Below are positions 13,744-25,715 of a stretch of 64,000 bases of DNA, piece after piece (position 1 is the first letter of the stretch; each line of letters opens with the position of its first letter). Below the pieces are notes generated by a model. That model did no database searches, was not told the origin of the DNA, and worked only from the letters and a program-made list of their open reading frames with translations. This DNA comes from Stomorhina lunata (taxonomy: Eukaryota > Arthropoda > Insecta > Diptera > Rhiniidae), in the NCBI GenBank assembly GCA_933228675.1, contig OW121740.1:1364001-1428000 (forward strand). Direction: 5' to 3'. A program made the position numbers and the translations under genes.

Positions 13744-15183
13744 ATGAATTGTTTGTTGTGTAAAGATAGTCCCGAAAAAGTTAATGCCAATAAATTTGAG
13801 AGATATGAAATGAAACCAATGTTTATGGAAAATCTTGAAAATATTAATAGTTTATATGGAAATCGATTGGAATACACTTTTTCAGAGAATACAGAAAATG
13901 TTAATTACAGCAATGATGAAAGATATGAAAATGAAACCATTTCTTCTATTAATATATAGTTTGTATTGTCTTTTATATAATTATACTAAAAACGCAATAA
14001 AAGATTAAATAACTAACTAAAAGAATTAAAAATTGATATTTTAGTGACGTTGATGAATATGGATTTAAACGTGCTGAAAATTTTGATTACAAATCATATG
14101 AACTATTTATGTCCTCATATTTGAAAACACTAGCAAACAGGCGAATAAAATGGGAAGCACTTATGCAGCAAAACAATGATCTCACAAATGTAAATCCTAA
14201 ATTAAAACGATATATACGAAAGGGGATTCCAGGTATATATAATAGAAGTTAATTTTTTAAATATTGTTAAAAATTAATTAATTATAAGGTCCCTTCCGTC
14301 CTGATGTTTGGATGAAAATATCTGGTGCTTATACGCTGCAACAACGCTCACCTGAACTCTATCAAAGTTTATTAAATACAACATACGAAAAAGAAATAAG
14401 CGATTCCATATCAATAGATCTACCTCGCACTTTTCCCGACAATATATTCTTTGAAACTAAAAAAGAGCGTTTGTACAACATATTAATAGCTTATGCTCAC
14501 CATAATCGGGAGGTTGGCTATTGCCAAGGTTTAAATTATATAGCTGGTCTATTGCTTATAGTCACTGATGATGAAGAAAAATCTTTTTGGCTACTAAAGC
14601 ATATGGTGGAAAATATAGTACCACAGTATCATACCAAAAATATGGCAAACCTTCTTCGAGATATGGCTGTTTTTAAGGAAATGGTTATACGACGGGTACC
14701 AGCTGTTAACAAGCATATAGAAAAATTAGGTTCGTTACTAAATATCAAGAATTTTAAATTTATTTTTGTAATTTGTACTTTTTAAGGTTTACCATATGCT
14801 GTTATTGCTAGTAAGTGGTTCATTTGTATATTTGCTGAAGTTCTTCCCGCAGAAACTGTTTTACGCATATGGGATTGTGTTTTTGCCGAAGGATATAAGG
14901 TAGTAATTATTTCAATATTTTATTTAAGAGCGTTAGATGATGTTTTCAATATACGTTGCAGATTGTTTTTCGAGCTGCCTTGACTATGTTTATAACGCAC
15001 AAAGCAGCCATCCTGGCAGCTGATGATATCGGCGCTTTAGCCAACTTCTTCCGGGAGACATTAATACATGACGAAATTGTCACAGACTGTCACACATTTA
15101 TGCAGACCATGTTTAATTTACGCTTGAAGCGTAGTGAACTGGAAAGTCTGCGTAAAATATGTGTTGGTCGCAATAACACATAA
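13744..15183 (+). CDS. TBC-domain Rab GTPase-activating protein, GRTP1-like
   Basis: Five exons, 13744-13958, 14045-14232, 14289-14729, 14787-14899 and 14962-15183, join in phase to 392 codons. Exon 1 gives a low-complexity, fly-variable N-terminus. From exon 2 the GRTP1/TBC1D6 pattern appears: YDVDEYGFKR, then the TBC domain from about residue 132. The arginine finger is R181 in IDLPRTF and the glutamine finger is Q214 in YCQG. Later blocks are SKWFICIF, VLRIWDCVFAEG and the C-terminal helices. Such proteins speed GTP hydrolysis on Rab GTPases and act on membranes in vesicle traffic; the target Rab cannot be read from sequence. The first donor (GTTTGT) is weak but gives the conserved YDVDEYGF junction. 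The Drosophila counterpart is CG5916 as I recall. AATAAA near 15412 is a candidate poly(A) signal. Confidence 0.88.
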
Positions 15184-16704
15184 ACTGCAACTAGATTTTA
15201 TTGTTGGGCAATAATTTAATCTTAAATATTTATTAGAAAACTAAAACATACAAATTTAACAAAAATTATTACTTATTTATGTAAAACGTATGTATGTATG
15301 AATGTAGATGTATTAAGTATTAGCTAACATCGAAAGCCAAAATTGAACTGCAAATTGACCATTTCCTAAACGGTTAAGATAAAACAAATTTTATAATTCA
15401 TTAGTTTGTTTGAATAAACAAAAATAGCCGTATACATTATAAAAAGTGTTTAATAGAATTGTTTTAGACATATTTGCTTTATTAGGGTAAAGAGTGAGCA
15501 AAGTTCTCTGTTATGCCTTTATTCTTATTTAAACTTATTTGTTGTTCTATGTAGTTTTATTAAAAGTTTTTAAAAATATAAAAGCCTAACCGCAGTTTAT
15601 ATGATTTAGTTAAGATAATTTATTCCTTGAAGTGTAATGTAGACCACTTGATAAATATAAGCTTCAAACATTTTATTTGAAATTACTTATAGTTTGAAAT
15701 ACAGATCCTACTTTTTTATTACATCACTTTTTTAGCTATGTTAATTTAAAAACTACACAATAGGAAAAAAATACAATAAATAAAGACATTATCTATTAAT
15801 TAAATTTATGCCAAAGTAAAACAAAATTCATGCATACATACATATTACTCTGTCCATGTATGTAGGCGTGTTATCAATATATGTACTATAATATGTTTAA
15901 CTGCCTTAGATGAAAAAGTTACAAAAAATATTAATAAACAAACATTTGAACAAAATATTAGCCAAAATAATATTTATTAAATTAAAAATAATATATACTT
16001 ACATGTTAGTTTTCATGGCCAAATATGAACAATTGTTGTGTTTAACTTAAAACTTATTTCGTTTAATTTATTTATTTGCTAATAAGTTATTAAAAGTAAT
16101 GATGAATAACATTTGCATTCAAATCATAGAAGAAGAAAAAAGGCTTAGATACTGTAAATGACTTTTAAAGTACAATATTAGTAAGTAATAATATTGAAAA
16201 TACCAATTAAGTTTTATTATGTTTTTAAGATTTAACTAAATATATAGGAAAACATACATATATGTATTTGTATTGCTTCTACTATGTCTCTTTATGTTTT
16301 TAGCTGTATTAGATAAAAATATGTACTAAAACATTAATCAATTCTTATTTGTGTTTTTTGTTTAAAAAAGACATTAAAAAATAATTTGTTGCTTCAATAA
16401 AACAAAAAAAAAAAAATTATTTATCAAACTATTAGAGGAATATTTTAATTCATCAAAATCGTAATTATACAAATTTTTATTTATTAATTAAAAATCACAA
16501 ACATAAAATATATCTACAAGAGACAATTAAAAAAATACACTTAATATGAGCTTAAAATAAATTGTTACTAACGAATAACACAGATGAATTACATTCGAAT
16601 TCATATAAAAAAAAAATAATTTAAATATTGCTACAACCCAATTGGAAGACAATGAGAATCTTATGAACAAATCTAACAAAGCTGAGATATAAAAATTAAT
16701 ATAT
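15184..16704. other. Convergent 3' regions of the TBC and bHLH genes
   Basis: AT-rich sequence without further coding exons. It should contain the 3' UTR of the + strand TBC gene (AATAAA near 15412) and of the - strand Fer2-like gene (AATAAA-type signal on the minus strand near 16480). No mobile element was recognised. Confidence 0.5.
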
Positions 16705-19700
16705 TTAAGGAGCCCCGCAATGTGTTCCACACATGGGATCTGAAGACAAAGCCAATGATGTTAACAAAGTTCTTCTGCCAGGATGAACTCCCAAATTTTC
16801 CCAGTTAATCCATGATAAACGTGCTGTTAAATCTGAAACAAAATAGGCTCTCGATAACAAAATTGATATAGTAAGTTTTTGGTGAAATATTGTTTAATTT
16901 ATAACTCATCTTGTACCATAACAAATTATGTTTATAAAAATTATTACTATTTTTTTCAATAAATTCTGAATTTTAGTTGTAATAAATAAACTTAAGCCAG
17001 ACAAAATTAAGAAAATGTCGATTTAGTTTTGGACAAATTGGAGTTAACATAAAAATCATTTTCTTAATTCGTCGAGAATTTTCCAATTTATTTTTAAACA
17101 TGCACATTAGAAGACACTCTCTTACCACTTGTATTCCAATTAGCTCTGTCCGCTTTAATTTCTCCACGTAAACATTTTTCCACATAAGTCAAAGGATCGT
17201 AGTCGGATTGTAAAACCTCTCTTAGTAATGAAATATAAGCAATTGCCAGCCGCAAGGTATCGATTTTACTCAACCGCTTTTCATACGGGAATGTTGGAAC
17301 ATGAACTCTTAATTCATCGAATGCAGAATTTATACTACTGCAAGTTTTAAAAAAGAAAAATTTGTTAATACAAGGCTGAAATTAGTTATAAATGTAAAAA
17401 ATGTTTCCTTAAAATAATAATTTAAAAAAAATCATAGTTTATACCCAGTTGGTGCCGACCTCTGGATCCTTTTCCGTTCACGAACACTGGCCTGTTGTCT
17501 TTGTATTTTATATGGAGCCGAATTGTATGATGAAGTCCCGGCATTCGGACTGCCACAAATTAAAGATGAATTATTGTTATTGTTGCTACTGTTTAAACCA
17601 ATATTTGTAGAAGAATCTAGGATATTTTCTAAAAAAAAGTTTAAAAATTAGATTCATTGCTAATGAAATGAATTTCAGGGGGGTTACTCCGTATTTCGAT
17701 TCGAAAATAAAATTTTTCGAATTTGTATGCTTAAAGCATTGGGTTTCGAAAACATTTTCTTTCGAATCGAGATACGGAGTAACCCCCCAGAACTAATCAA
17801 AAATTTAATTTACATATGTCGGTATGTACATATGTTAGTTAGTACGGGTTCATTTAAATTATTTTAATAAAATTGAAATAAAAAAATTCGTCATCGGCTT
17901 AATATGCAAACTTTTTAAGTAAATTGAGATTTGGAAGCTGTGTGATAGAGAAAGATACGCCTCGATGTCTTGTAGTTTATTAAGAACAACTTCTTACTCC
18001 ACACATAAAAAGAAAGCATATATATGACCGACTTTGTATAGTTAGGATAAATAATACTTTAATTTACAGACTCCATTCATACCATTTCCTTGCTGCATAT
18101 ATTGTTGCTGTATTTGCCTAAAATTTGAGCTCATTCGTAAATTACCACCTCCACTTCCGACTGGGGCACCACCTGCATATACACACGATGGCAAATCATT
18201 TATCATATCATCATCAAAGTTATGAAAAGATAAATGGCTATAACAAAAAGAAATATAATTAATTTTATAGTTTTTAAAAATATCTATTATTTTTAACATT
18301 AAATGATCTCATTATATCTCTATTGAATATTTTTCCTTAAATGTTATTTCATTAACTTCAAATCCATATAAAAATAAAAAAAAAACTAAATAGATCCCAA
18401 TTTATTTAAAGTATTTTTTTTTATTGTAATAAACAGTATTTTTGATAATGCTACAAAATGTTGGTGGGGATAACATTATTAGCCCAATTGTTAATGCAAT
18501 TACCGGTGAATTTCCACATTTGAAAAAAAAAAAAAAATCTCAAGTGGAAATTTTTCACTTTTTATTTTTAATTTTAATTTTCAATTGAAATTTTCTTTCA
18601 CAAAAAACTATTCTCCCCATTAGTTTATAACACAGTACGACAGTGGTTGGTACACATGGGAAATGTTAACAGAATATGACAATAGGCTTAAAATAAAGAA
18701 ATACGTGTCTCGGCGTTTTGCTGTAGCACGTCAAAATTTTAAGAAAATAGATTTTAAAGATTCGAAGGACCGTAATACTATTATAAAAAGTTCTATAAAA
18801 ATAAAATGTGTGAACCAATTTAAATGCTTGAGCCAGTTTTGAAAAGGGAATTAAATTTGGATTTGTTTTTATTAAAAAACTAGAGGACGCTTTAATTTTT
18901 TAATTAAAAAATATCCAAAAAATGTAATGTAATGGTTCATCATAAAATTTTAGCATAAAATATTCGCCATACTCTTTGCTACATTTTTGCCGAACATAGC
19001 TTAGCGATATTTTTAAGTTTTGATGAGCAATTTGGTAAAAACTGATGACACCTTTTTTAGGCATCATGATAATATTGGGAAACTTTGGAGGCCCATAAAA
19101 ATAAAACGGTTACAAACTTGGCCAAACTGAGTATAGGGTTTTGCTACATTTTGATAGTAGAATAGGACCTATATAGTCACGACCTTGCACTTTTTTCACT
19201 GTTGTGCAGTGTTATAAAAAACGCACTTATTATATCCTTTACCAACATAGGAGGAAAGGTATAAAAAGTTTATGCCGCTGTATGTAATGAATAGAAATAT
19301 TGGTTTAAGTTTGCTGATGACTTAGAATCACTCCCTTAGTCTACTTAACGATGTCAGTCCGTCCGTCTGTCCCATTTTTTTAGATAGTAAGACCATTGCT
19401 ATTGAAATTTGCAAAAATCGACCCATTGTTTAAGATATCTCCAATAGGTCTTACTTCCTCGAATTGAGATTTTGACAATCTTTATTAGATGTTTATGAAA
19501 TTTAGAAGAAATATTGCTTATATGTATGTATATGAGAAAATCAATGTTGAAATCAGTCCATATTTAGCCATAGGTCCCATACAAGACCTTCTTTAAAAGC
19601 AACTTTAATGCGACGAAATTCACAAAAACGCTAATAAATCTGAAGATAATGACAATCATTTGTTGTAGACATTTATAAGTAAACTCTAATCAAATTGCTA

Positions 19701-22668
19701 AATTTCGAAGAAAAAAAATCGATCTTATATAAGGCCCAATGATGGAAATAGCTTATACATATACATATATGTATGTCTTAAGAATATTTTCGTATGATGA
19801 CAAAATTTATATTATATCTTAATAAAGAAAAAGAAAAGACATTTACCTCAGTGTTACTTTCTTTTTAGTTTTTTTTTATGCTTGTAGAACATGTCATTTT
19901 AGCCATTTTGAAAAGATTAGAACACGTATACCGGTGCACGGTGGGCCAAAACTCAATAACTTAGTCATTTCTTGAAATTTTATTGCCAGATTTTGTATGA
20001 TTGTAATAAATCTACAGAAAAACTTGAAACATCCAAGATTTAAAAAAAATTCGAGTTCTTGAAAAATATAAAATTTTTGGTTTACAAAATTTGTATTGCG
20101 TCCACAATTATGTGACCACTACATGTATATTTATTAAACTATCTCTTTATTTAAATTTTGCTCAGAATGATAAAGAAAGGGTATCTGAAAACTTACGTTA
20201 AAAGCAGTCTTTGTGGTAAATTACGTGTTTTTGCTAATTACTCTTTCTCTAGCATCAGCAATTCATACATATAACTTCGATTCGGCACTTAAAATAATAG
20301 TGAATGTTTTGTACCCTGGAAAGTCTGTCTATAGTATAAAAAATAAGTTATTTTTTATTTATTTTTTTAATTAAAAGCTGTTTTTAGACAATCTGCTCAG
20401 TAGTAGTAGTTTAAAAGTTTAGTAGTAGTAGTAGTTTAAAAGTTATTGAATTAAAACTTAAATACTTTGCACCTTCTAAACAATTTGGAAAAAAATTAGT
20501 TTGTCGAAAGTAGCAAGATAACAAAGAACAAATATATTATGCACCAAAACATTGTCCGTTTTTGTTAAATTAAGATTTTTTGTTGATTTTTAATCTAAGG
20601 GCTCGTATGATACCAAGATATTTGCTGAATTTCGTCACCACACAAACATTTTCGCAAGACTTATTTGAAGACTTAAATATTGTCTTAAAAATAAAAATAT
20701 CTTCATTTCAGTTAAAAAAAAGTAAATAAAGAACTTTTATTTCTGATTCAAAAAATAAAAATTACTTTTATTTTTGACCGACGACATTTTTTTTAAAACA
20801 ATTCGCGCTACGTGCTGCATACATATGTAACGATAACTTCGATATTCTGGATGAAATACTTTTTATAATAAAGAGTGTTCTAAATAAAATTTGTAGTTGG
20901 ATTTTCTTAAATAAAAATCAAACCTTTTAATATAAAAACTCTACAAAATACGCAAATATAATGACATATTATACAAAATCATTTAGCATTAAAATGTTTA
21001 CTTAGTATTCGGGTTTTGCAAAATTATCGACTTTTTTCGGAAACCCTCCCATTAAAGATTTTACAGTTGCTTCTGATACCTTTTTGAAGCATGTGTTCCA
21101 CCTGCGCATAAAATCGGACATGTTCTTGGAAATCTTTCCTGTGTTCTTCAATTCTTTTTTTACCAGAGCCCAATACCTTTCCACAGGCCGAAGTTCTGGA
21201 CAGTTAGATGGATTTGCCTCTCGTGGTACAAAAATGACATTATTCTTTGAGTACCACTCAAGTGCCTTTTTTCCATAATGGCATGATGCCAAATCGGGCC
21301 AAAAAAATGTAGTCACTCTGTGCTCTCTTAAAAAGGGTAACAGCCGTTTTTGTAGGCACACCTTTATATAAATTTCTGTGTTTATTGTGCCAGATGCCAC
21401 AAATACTTTACTTCTTTTGCCACAACTGCAAATAGCTTGCCACACGAGAAACTTCTAAGGGAATTTTGTTTGTTTTTTTGTGCGAAACTCTTGCCGAACA
21501 TTGCCCCGTTTATCAGCAACATAAAAATCTTGACCAGGAAGTTTAGAAAAGTCCGCCAGTACGTATGTTTCATCATCCATCACACAACAGGTGTATTTTT
21601 TTATAAAATCAGACTTCAATTTTTTTGCTCGCTTTTTTGCTTCTAAGTTCTTTATAGCATTGCTATCTGGAACCTTTTGGACTTTGTATGTCTTCAGTCC
21701 AGCATAAGCTTTGACCCTATGTGCAAAATTCGTAGAACATTTCACCGTACGAGCTGCTTTTCTTAAAGAAGTGTTAGGCGCTCTTCGAAAGAGTCGCTCG
21801 ACTTCTTTTGCCTTACCAATATCTGTAGGACCTTTTTTCCTCCCTGATTTAGGTTTTCTTTCAATGCTCAGGTTTTCCTTATACCGTTTGATGGCATTAG
21901 AAACCGTTCGAGGGTCAACTTTCAAATTTTTAGCTATTTTTTTAAAAGTCCATGACGGATTTTTTTGAAAAGTTTTAATTATATTTTCACGAACTTTTTT
22001 TTCGCAGTCCATTTTGATTGAAATAACTATTGAAAATTAATAATTTCTAAAATAATAGTATCTGACATATCTATAGAAACTAACTTGATCAAAAAATAAA
22101 TTATTTCTTGCACTATGGATAAATTTTGTCTAAAATAGTAAATGCATATTTTTTTTAGAACACTCTTTAACTTAATTTTTTAAATGCGAAAACATCAATT
22201 AATTTTGAACCGTAATAATTCGTGATCTGTGTGTTTTTTTTTTAAATAGTATCGAAATTTTAAAGGTTTTAGTCGAACGGCCAAGTAAAAATTCGCATCT
22301 AATTACATAATTAATTGAGTATCATCATTTAATTTATTAATCCGTCGGTAACGCTTTGATAATATTCTTTTGGTTAATAACTTTTGGCACAAAATACATA
22401 TCTTTCACTCACTTTTTTAATATGTATTGTTTAATAAAAATGTTTATCACACAAAAATTAAAACTTTTTATTAAATTAAATTACATTAAATTTTATTAAT
22501 TTTTAATTTCATATTCTTTGTTTAGATTATGCTAAACTTCGAAACTATAATTTGAAAAATATCCAAAATTTTGAATCGAATTGTCCTTATATTTCTAAAT
22601 ATTCAATCAACAAATACTAACCCAATTGGAGGAGATGAAGAAGAATCGGGTAATTGATTACGCGACAT
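16705..22668 (-). CDS. Fer2: 48-related bHLH transcription factor, Fer2-like
   Basis: Five minus-strand exons, 22622-22668, 18083-18237, 17460-17628, 17126-17337 and 16705-16832, keep phase over 236 codons. Exon 1 encodes [15 protein letters not shown]. Residues 111-166 form the bHLH domain. The basic part is [13 protein letters not shown] with E118 in the DNA-contacting position. Helix 1 is [13 protein letters not shown], the loop is [12 protein letters not shown], and helix 2 is [17 protein letters not shown] conserved-looking C-terminal module follows ([16 protein letters not shown]). This is the PTF1A/48-related group. Fer2 is my best fit from the helix and C-terminal sequence plus the neighbouring genes; Fer1 and Fer3 are less likely. 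Drosophila Fer2 acts in dopaminergic and clock neurons. The factor should bind E-boxes with Daughterless. Intron 1 (18238-22621) carries a mariner-type element. The acceptor of exon 4 is a CAGTAG tandem site. Confidence 0.82.
17676..17790. repeat. 115-bp palindromic MITE in a Fer2 intron (family B)
   Basis: The left end CAGGGGGGTTACTCCGTATT and the right end, read as reverse complement, CTGGGGGGTTACTCCGTATC are nearly identical. The match continues through a TTTCGAATCG-type block. The arms pair into a long hairpin with a loop of about 45 bases. A second, right-end-eroded copy lies at 37915-37995. It has no coding capacity and sits in the intron about 50 bases upstream (in gene direction) of exon 3. 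Confidence 0.75.
19231..19790 (-). repeat. Degenerate GTCY-type dispersed repeat
   Basis: The start (TATATCCTTTACCAACATAGG) and inner GTCAGTCCGTCCGTCTGTCCC near 19357 recall the hairpin-headed repeats at 24048, 38296 and 44985, in reverse orientation. It is badly decayed and the far boundary is uncertain. It lies in Fer2 intron 1. Confidence 0.4.
20871..22167 (-). mobile_element. Mariner-type DNA transposon, DD37E class
   Basis: A 1297-bp element with inverted ends AAGAGTGTTCTAAA, flanked on both sides by TA (20869-20870 and 22168-22169), the normal target duplication of the Tc1/mariner group. It carries one transposase gene on the minus strand that spans nearly the whole interior. Inserted in the first intron of the Fer2-like gene in the same transcriptional direction. 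The 37-residue gap between the second D and the E places it with the ITmD37E-like group known from mosquitoes. Confidence 0.88.
21002..22012 (-). pseudogene. DD37E transposase, one in-frame stop
   Basis: The frame runs from ATG at 22012 to the stop at 21002-21004, 336 codons if one TAG is ignored. The N-terminal half has helix-turn-helix blocks ([18 protein letters not shown] and [12 protein letters not shown]). The catalytic triad is visible: D in VMDDETYV, D in [11 protein letters not shown], and E in [12 protein letters not shown], with 37 residues between the last two. The single TAG lies at 21455-21457, between KQTKFP and [12 protein letters not shown], and the same frame continues on both sides. 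No frameshift and all three acidic residues are present, so inactivation looks recent or the codon is polymorphic. Confidence 0.85.
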
Positions 22669-23253
22669 TTTTAATAGAGATAGAAAATTTAATTTAAAAG
22701 AATTTCACTTTCAATAATTTAAAATAATTACAATATCAACCGGACTCTAATAGGATTTAATATATAATAACAGCATCTCTTGGGAATACTTTGGCTTTTA
22801 TACAAAAAAATTCAACATTCCAACAAGACTAATAACAGCTCTTTAGCTCATACTCCAATAAGGATTTACATCCCTTATCCTGCAGAAGGTTTTCCTACTT
22901 TATTCTTATTCGCTAGCACCAAAAAAAGGGGCGGTACTTGTATTTATAACTAATTGTACATATTTAACCCTATAGTTCTCATTATTATTTTTATATGGGC
23001 ATTTCCACCGTATGGTCAACCAGGCTCGAAAAAAATAATATTGATAATCATCGTGTTTTATTGCTTATAATTGTAAAAAAAGTATATTTTTTATAATAGA
23101 ATATGATTTCATATCATATCTCAGCTTTTGTACTTGAGAAAATTGAGCCGGAAACTGGAAAACTTTAAGTTTTCCTTTTAAGCTACTTCAAAAAAAAAAA
23201 AAAAAATTATAGATTACTTTACCTGGTAAAAAAAAGTTATGTCATTTCTTATT

Positions 23254-23353
23254 TCAATGAGTCTAAAAATAGAATCGGATGCAGCTCATTGTCTGAGAGA
23301 AGTACCCCTTGTTCCACTTGGAATGTTGTCGGGGAATTATATATATTATATAT
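23254..23353 (+). repeat. 5'-truncated SINE copy
   Basis: Matches the 3' third of the SINEs at 36004-36305 and 60019-60327 (blocks AATCGGATGCAGCTCATT, CTGAGAGAAGTACCCCTTG and GGAATGTTGTCGGGGAATTA). ATTTCTTATT occurs on both sides (23244-23253 and 23354-23363), consistent with a 10-bp target duplication and a 5' truncation of LINE-driven insertion. Confidence 0.7.
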
Positions 23354-24047
23354 ATTTCTTATTATAATTATTATTATAGTTATTATTTTTAAATATTGTT
23401 AAGGAAATTTTAAGATATTTATGGGAAAATGCATGGTAATAATAAAAAGGACATATGGAAAAATCGTACGTGCGCGACCTTCAACCAATTAAACAAAAAC
23501 CAATAGAGATATTTTATAGTCTTAATCACTCTTGAATATTTCGTTGCATTTCGCAAATTGTTATGTTTCATGTTTTCCAAAGTTGACTTCTTTTTTTGCA
23601 TACGTTCGGAACCACATGTTTATAACTATTATTATGAAAACTTAAACTCGATGAAATTCATCTTTTACACTAAACATAGAGCTACCAAAATGCTATCGAA
23701 TCGCAAGATAAAATGCTAGGAAAAGTTTTGTTTTCTATTTTTTTTTTGTACATCAGAAGAGTACGAACGTAAATGCCGCAGGAAATGCCCATATATATAA
23801 CCTCAGTGGTGATGGATATCATATCTTCTTCTTCTGTTATCCTTGACTCCCAGTGGATCATAAGGCCTCAGAAGGATATCATATGGACTATATATGTGGC
23901 AGTAGGGAAGACTAGCTTAAGTCGAGAAATTAAGTTTTAAGATATCATCAATTTTGTGTAATTTTTCTTCTGCTTGTTTTTTGCGAATAATTTATGAAGT
24001 AATATATTGGTAAAATGTTTATTAGAGAAGGATGAAAATATAAAAAA

Positions 24048-24852
24048 AACAAGTAAGAAAGCGCTATAGTCGGTCAAGCCGACCATACGATACCCTTCAC
24101 CACTAAGGTCAAAGGTGTTATTTTTCCTGTATAAAGACAAATATTTGCTAAATTTTGCCATCATACAAACATTTTCTCAAAACTTATATATTCAACCTGT
24201 TTCCGTCATTTGGACTTATATGAGAGCGAGGGTCAAATGTGGACCGATTATCTCGAAATTTGGCAAATTGATTACAGTTGTTACAAAAATTATGTATGCA
24301 AAAAATAAACTCAAAATTTTCATTATCTTTAGATTTACGAGCGTTTTAGTGATTTTTTGTCTCATTTAGTGCGTTTTTAAAGAAGAGTTTGTATGGGAGC
24401 TATGGTCAAATGTGGACCAATTTCAACGAAATTTGGTACAGTGATTTAAATTTACATAAGCAGTATTTGTTTTAAATTTCATGAAAAAATATTGATATTT
24501 GTGGCCAATATAGCAATTCCGGGAAGTGGGACCTATGGGAGGTACCATAAATAATGGACCGATTTTGACGAATTTCAATAGCCATGGTCACATTATCAAA
24601 AAAATTATCTGTGCCAAATTTCATCAAATTATCTTTAGAACTGCGACCTGTAGTTTGATTACAAGGTTTACATGGGGGTCCAGCCAGCCAGCCAGACGGA
24701 CGCACGGACGGACATCGCTAAATCGACTCAGAAAGTGATTCTAAGTCTATTGGTATACTAAAAGGTGGGTCTAAGACAAATATTTCTATGCGTTACAAAC
24801 ATCAGCACAAACTTATAATACCCTTTCCACCTATGGTGGTGAAGGGTATAAA
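24048..24852 (+). repeat. Hairpin-headed GTCY repeat, family 1, copy 1
   Basis: Begins ACAAGTAAGAAAGCGCTATA, followed by a small hairpin GTCGG/CCGAC and GATACCCTTCACCAC. It ends TGGTGGTGAAGGGTATAAAT, so ACCCTTCACCAC occurs inverted near both ends. The interior has repeated TATGGGAGCTATGGTCAAAT modules and a GGAC-rich run near 24690-24712. No coding frame is conserved with the copies at 38296 and 55376. The GTCY microsatellite recalls the mini-me repeats described in Drosophila; classification is inference. Confidence 0.7.
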
Positions 24853-25324
24853 TATTGTTAAATTCAGGAAAATTTAGTTTTTTCTACTTAAGCTCTTTTT
24901 CGAAACTGACATCTTGTTTGAACTGGACCTTAAGTAACTTTAAGCGGTTCTGTTTAAAAAAAATATATATATTGTGTAGTTTTATGTAAACATAAGTTGT
25001 TTAAAAATAATGACTTTATTTTTTCAAGGTCAAACTTTATACAGCTTAAGTGAAGTTAAGCAAAATCGTTATATGATGAAAGAAAAATCGGAATATGTAC
25101 ACAAAAATATGTGTACATTAGGGTGACAATTTTTTGTCTGAAGGAAAATGATTTTTCGAATTTTAAAACTTTTTCTACGGAATATTGTGACACTAGGTCT
25201 AAAAGTTTAGATCTGAAAATTTAAGCCAAATCGGACAACGTTCAACGGGAGCGCATCGGTACATTTATATAGTACATTTATGTTTCGTGTAAATATGTAC
25301 TGGTAACGATAAAGTAAAATTAAA

Positions 25325-25530
25325 ACGATCGTTTTCAAATCGATCGATTTCAGATATATTTTTGAGATAATTTTCGGTTATTTTTCAAAAAAAATCAAAC
25401 CAAATGAAAGATAAAATATTAGTCAAAAGGATTAAAGCCAAAATTTTCATTTTTTTGGGGGGAAAATAACCGAAAATTAGCTAAAAAAAAATATGTCTGA
25501 AATCGATCGATTTGAAAACGAAAATGTCCA
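25325..25530. repeat. Foldback element with about 60-bp arms
   Basis: The left arm around 25330-25390 (TTTTCAAATCGATCGATTTC, then TAATTTTCGGTTATTTT) and the right arm around 25460-25525 are close reverse complements, separated by about 70 bases. It could form a long hairpin in RNA. No partner copy was recognised in the window. Confidence 0.65.
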
Positions 25531-25715
25531 TCACATACCTGATAGTTTACCAAATGCTCAAAGTTTTACTATTCTTGCAAGTCGACTATACATATATCAA
25601 TTACTTTAAAACGGAGTTTTCATATCGTGAGCCTATATTCGATACCGACTATGAAGCAAATAAAAAAATTTTAAGGAGAGGCAAAAAAGTGTTCAATATC
25701 CAAAATACTATAATA

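Noticed and set aside
18042..18299. An 85-codon minus-strand frame taken as a separate gene
   Set aside because: Its middle is exon 2 of the Fer2-like gene (18083-18237); the ends run into introns past good splice sites.
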